DNA from: Lactobacillus helveticus DSM 20075 = CGMCC 1.1877
GTDB taxonomy: Bacteria; Bacillota; Bacilli; Lactobacillales; Lactobacillaceae
Direction of reading: 5' to 3'
Assembly (NCBI RefSeq): GCF_000160855.1
Contig: NZ_GG700753.1
Span: 188,062-196,219, forward strand
DNA length: 8,158 nucleotides
Shown here: positions 7,477 to 8,158 of the stretch, piece after piece
Position numbering within the stretch: the first letter of the stretch is position 1
Layout of the letters: each line of letters begins with the position of its first letter
Translations under genes and position numbers: made by a program
The notes under the pieces: generated by a model
The model's input: the letters and a program-made list of their open reading frames with translations, nothing else
The model's database searches: none
What the model was told of the DNA's origin: nothing

Positions 7477-7837
7477 AACGGTAAATATTTTTATTCATTA
7501 ATCCAAAGGCTTCAATTATTAAATAAATCAAGCCAAACATTAAATTATACAAAGCAAATTTAGGCAACATTGCCAAGCAAAAAACAATCGGCAACAATAG
7601 CAGCCACCATCTTTTCAGCTTTAGTTTTAAGATTAGATTACCTACATGATAAGCAATTATGCTATCAATTATCATAAATAGTAGGCCTTCGCGCCAAACA
7701 ATGGGCACATGTAAAAGACTTGAAACGTAAGGCAAGATCACCACTAAAATACTCCACCAGACAAGCGGCATCCATCGATAGGTGTTTAATTTTCTAATTA
7801 TCGGAATGTTCTTAATTTTATCCCCTATTTTTTTCAT
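7475..7837 (-). CDS. Small multi-pass membrane protein of unknown function
   Basis: I do not recognise this family. From the ATG at 7837 it has 120 residues, with a basic N-terminus (MKKIGDKIKNIPIIRKLN) and about four hydrophobic stretches: roughly 22-42 (from WMPLVWW), 48-71 (from IVWREG), 75-91 (WWLLLLPIVF...) and 94-115 (FALYNLMFGLIY...). Lys/Arg clusters between segments 2 and 3 (LKLKLKR) and at the N-terminus suggest a cytoplasmic N-terminus by the positive-inside rule (inference). The frame stays open to an ATG at 7924, but that start lies inside prmA and has no clear ribosome binding site. The 7837 ATG has GAGAGG at 7855-7850, 12 bases away, a little long. The gene lies between prmA and relA and stops 14 bases before the relA start. 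Its hydrophobic composition argues for a real protein; its function is open. Confidence 0.75.
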   Translation of the reverse strand: MKKIGDKIKNIPIIRKLNTYRWMPLVWWSILVVILPYVSSLLHVPIVWREGLLFMIIDSIIAYHVGNLILKLKLKRWWLLLLPIVFCLAMLPKFALYNLMFGLIYLIIEAFGLMNKNIYR

Positions 7838-7849
7838 TAAAAGTTTGTG

Positions 7850-7855
7850 CCTCTC
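7850..7855 (-). promoter_or_regulatory. Ribosome binding site of the small membrane protein gene
   Basis: GAGAGG on the minus strand lies 12 bases before the ATG at 7837. The spacing is at the long end of normal, but it is the only purine-rich site near a plausible start, and it supports the short form of the gene over a start inside prmA. Confidence 0.5.
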
Positions 7856-7880
7856 ATCAAAGTTTAATTTAATTGATAAT

Positions 7881-7889
7881 ATTTTACCA
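7881..7889 (-). promoter_or_regulatory. Possible extended -10 promoter for the membrane protein-relA-dtd unit
   Basis: On the minus strand TGGTAAAAT (7889-7881) matches an extended -10 element (TGnTAnAAT type) just after the prmA stop. No good -35 box is found 16-18 bases upstream, as is common for extended -10 promoters. Transcription would start near 7874, about 37 bases before the ATG at 7837. No terminator is seen between prmA and this site, so prmA read-through is equally possible. Confidence 0.4.
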
Positions 7890-7892
7890 CGA

Positions 7893-8158
7893 TTATTTTT
7901 CTTTTCTAGTAATGGCAAGTCCAACCCAACGACCTTGCTTCATAGTAAGGTCGATCTTAAAGCCATTTTCATCTAATGATTTTTCAATCTTAGGCAATTG
8001 CAAGTAGTCAATTCCTGAAAAGATGACTTGTCCGCCTTCATTTAAGTGAGCATCCATTTGTGGAATAAGCTCTAGCAAAATTTCGGCTAAAATGTTAGCC
8101 ACAATAATATCAAATTTTCCGTCTACATCTGCAAGCAAACTAGTCTTTTGAACACGAA
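7893..8158 (-). CDS. prmA: Ribosomal protein L11 methyltransferase, C-terminal part (cut by window edge)
   Basis: Only the last 87 codons are in the window; the frame stays open to the edge at 8158. A TTG at 8138 could be mistaken for a start, but in-frame codons continue upstream (reading RVQKTS before it), so it is internal. The fragment shows the end of a Rossmann-fold SAM-dependent methyltransferase: DGKFDIIVANILAEIL contains the PrmA-type NILA motif that follows the fourth strand, followed by LNEGGQVIFSGI and the C-terminal KQGRWVGLAI typical of this family. PrmA trimethylates ribosomal protein L11 using S-adenosylmethionine. The TAA stop is at 7895-7893. It is the most upstream gene of the leftward block seen here. 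Confidence 0.9.
   Translation of the reverse strand, partial: RVQKTSLLADVDGKFDIIVANILAEILLELIPQMDAHLNEGGQVIFSGIDYLQLPKIEKSLDENGFKIDLTMKQGRWVGLAITRKEK

Noticed and set aside
7544..7549. Perfect TATAAT on the minus strand inside the membrane protein gene as an internal relA promoter
   Set aside because: No acceptable -35 box at 15-19 bases and no extended -10 TG in the right place; such hexamers are common in AT-rich coding DNA.
7563..7574. Short inverted repeat GGCAACATTGCC
   Set aside because: Arms of 5 bases with a 2-base loop inside a coding region; no associated motif or tract, so most likely chance.
7838..7924. Longer form of the small membrane protein starting at 7924
   Set aside because: This start is inside prmA without a clear ribosome binding site; the extra 29 residues are polar and partly encoded by the prmA end, whereas the 7837 start has an upstream GAGAGG.
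8136..8138. TTG at 8138 as the start of a separate 81-residue gene
   Set aside because: The frame stays open to the window edge and the protein is clearly the C-terminal part of PrmA, so this codon is an internal leucine.

Overview
The window looks like an ordinary stretch of core chromosome from a low-GC Gram-positive bacterium, most likely a Lactobacillus of the acidophilus/crispatus/helveticus kind. The basis is AT-rich intergenic DNA, strong purine-rich ribosome binding sites, a T-box leader in front of aminoacyl-tRNA synthetase genes, and the order prmA - small membrane protein - relA - dtd - hisS - aspS. The genus is an inference from gene order and protein style; no search was run. Nothing points to a mobile element, prophage, CRISPR array or recent transfer.

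Layout: positions 1-73 hold a promoter and ribosome binding site for a rightward class I/II aminotransferase (74-1258). It ends at a 31-bp perfect hairpin (1265-1336) that appears to act as a two-way terminator between this gene and the convergent leftward block. Everything else is on the minus strand. In transcription order (right to left) this is the 3' end of prmA (cut by the window edge), a small four-helix membrane protein of unknown function, the bifunctional (p)ppGpp synthetase/hydrolase relA, and dtd (D-aminoacyl-tRNA deacylase), whose start overlaps the relA stop by one base. A non-coding leader of about 290 bases follows, and then hisS and aspS, 5 bases apart.

The leader (4493-4782) carries a probable promoter and a T-box riboswitch that can be folded by eye: Stem I with K-turn, AG-bulge and GGTG loop motifs, a Stem III-like hairpin, the T-box sequence, an antiterminator with a 7-nt UGGUACC bulge, and a competing intrinsic terminator with a U-tract. 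Its specifier region reads GACAC, in which an Asp codon (GAC) and a His codon (CAC) overlap. This is notable because the riboswitch controls exactly the Asp and His synthetases.

Functionally the leftward block concerns translation and its quality control: ribosomal protein L11 methylation (prmA), the stringent response to uncharged tRNA (relA), removal of D-amino acids from tRNA (dtd), and charging of tRNA-His and tRNA-Asp under tRNA-sensing control. I found no evidence of an undescribed multi-gene system. The best leads are the overlapping specifier, the T-box base that fits neither expected tRNA perfectly, and the unknown membrane protein just upstream of relA.
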